This document shows, piece after piece, positions 5,527-5,534 of a stretch of 5,534 nucleotides of DNA. The translations under genes were made by a program, and so were the position numbers. Position 1 is the stretch's first letter. The number at the start of each line of letters is the position of its first letter. Source of the DNA: Promethearchaeota archaeon (GTDB lineage Archaea; Asgardarchaeota; Lokiarchaeia; Sigynarchaeales; MK-D1). The notes below the pieces were generated by a model. That model saw only the letters and a program-made list of their open reading frames with translations. It searched no databases and was not told the origin of the DNA. The stretch lies in contig JAEOUK010000088.1 of the NCBI GenBank assembly GCA_016839385.1, forward strand, positions 1 through 5,534, in the 5' to 3' direction.

Positions 5527-5534
5527 TGCTTTGG

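Noticed and set aside
1..5534. CRISPR array, insertion sequence or attachment sites
   Set aside because: No regularly spaced direct repeats, transposase motifs, terminal inverted repeats or target-site duplications were seen on either strand.

Overview
The window looks like a piece of an AT-rich archaeal genome. It carries a TFIIB-type transcription factor (TFB), a Hel308-type helicase and a RadB-like RecA-fold ATPase. TATA boxes of the archaeal TTTAWATA type and T-run terminators fit this. The B-linker of the TFB (a QYQGLRTQIG-like segment) resembles what I recall from Asgard archaea, but that placement is a guess.

Layout. Bases 1-71 hold the probable C-terminal end of a gene that starts outside the window, followed by a T-run. 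Bases 72-576 are mostly non-coding. They contain a strong Shine-Dalgarno in front of a ten-codon ORF that looks frameshifted, several TATA-like boxes, an inverted repeat, and the promoter of the TFB gene. A 431-residue TFB follows on the + strand (577-1872). It is unusual in having three cyclin-like folds instead of two; folds 2 and 3 align almost without gaps. Directly after its stop, in the same frame, lies a 58-codon basic ORF that ends 4 bp from the convergent helicase stop.

The rest is a minus-strand cluster read from the right edge leftwards: a small protein with a Ser/Thr-rich N-terminus and a possible winged-helix end (5188-5526), a RadB-like ATPase (4631-5191, overlapping by GTGA), then an 846-residue Hel308-family helicase (2054-4594). 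The helicase has a clear SWIM zinc motif (CxC-x21-CxHxxA) inserted in its winged-helix domain, which I do not expect in ordinary Hel308.

The most interesting inference is that these three genes form a recombination or fork-repair module. In eukaryotes a SWIM protein (SWS1/Shu2) works with a Rad51-like ATPase (SWSAP1 or Shu-complex partners), and HELQ, the Hel308 relative, works with Rad51 paralogs. Here the SWIM domain is built into the helicase, and the RecA-like ATPase is encoded immediately upstream. This is inferred from domains and gene order only.
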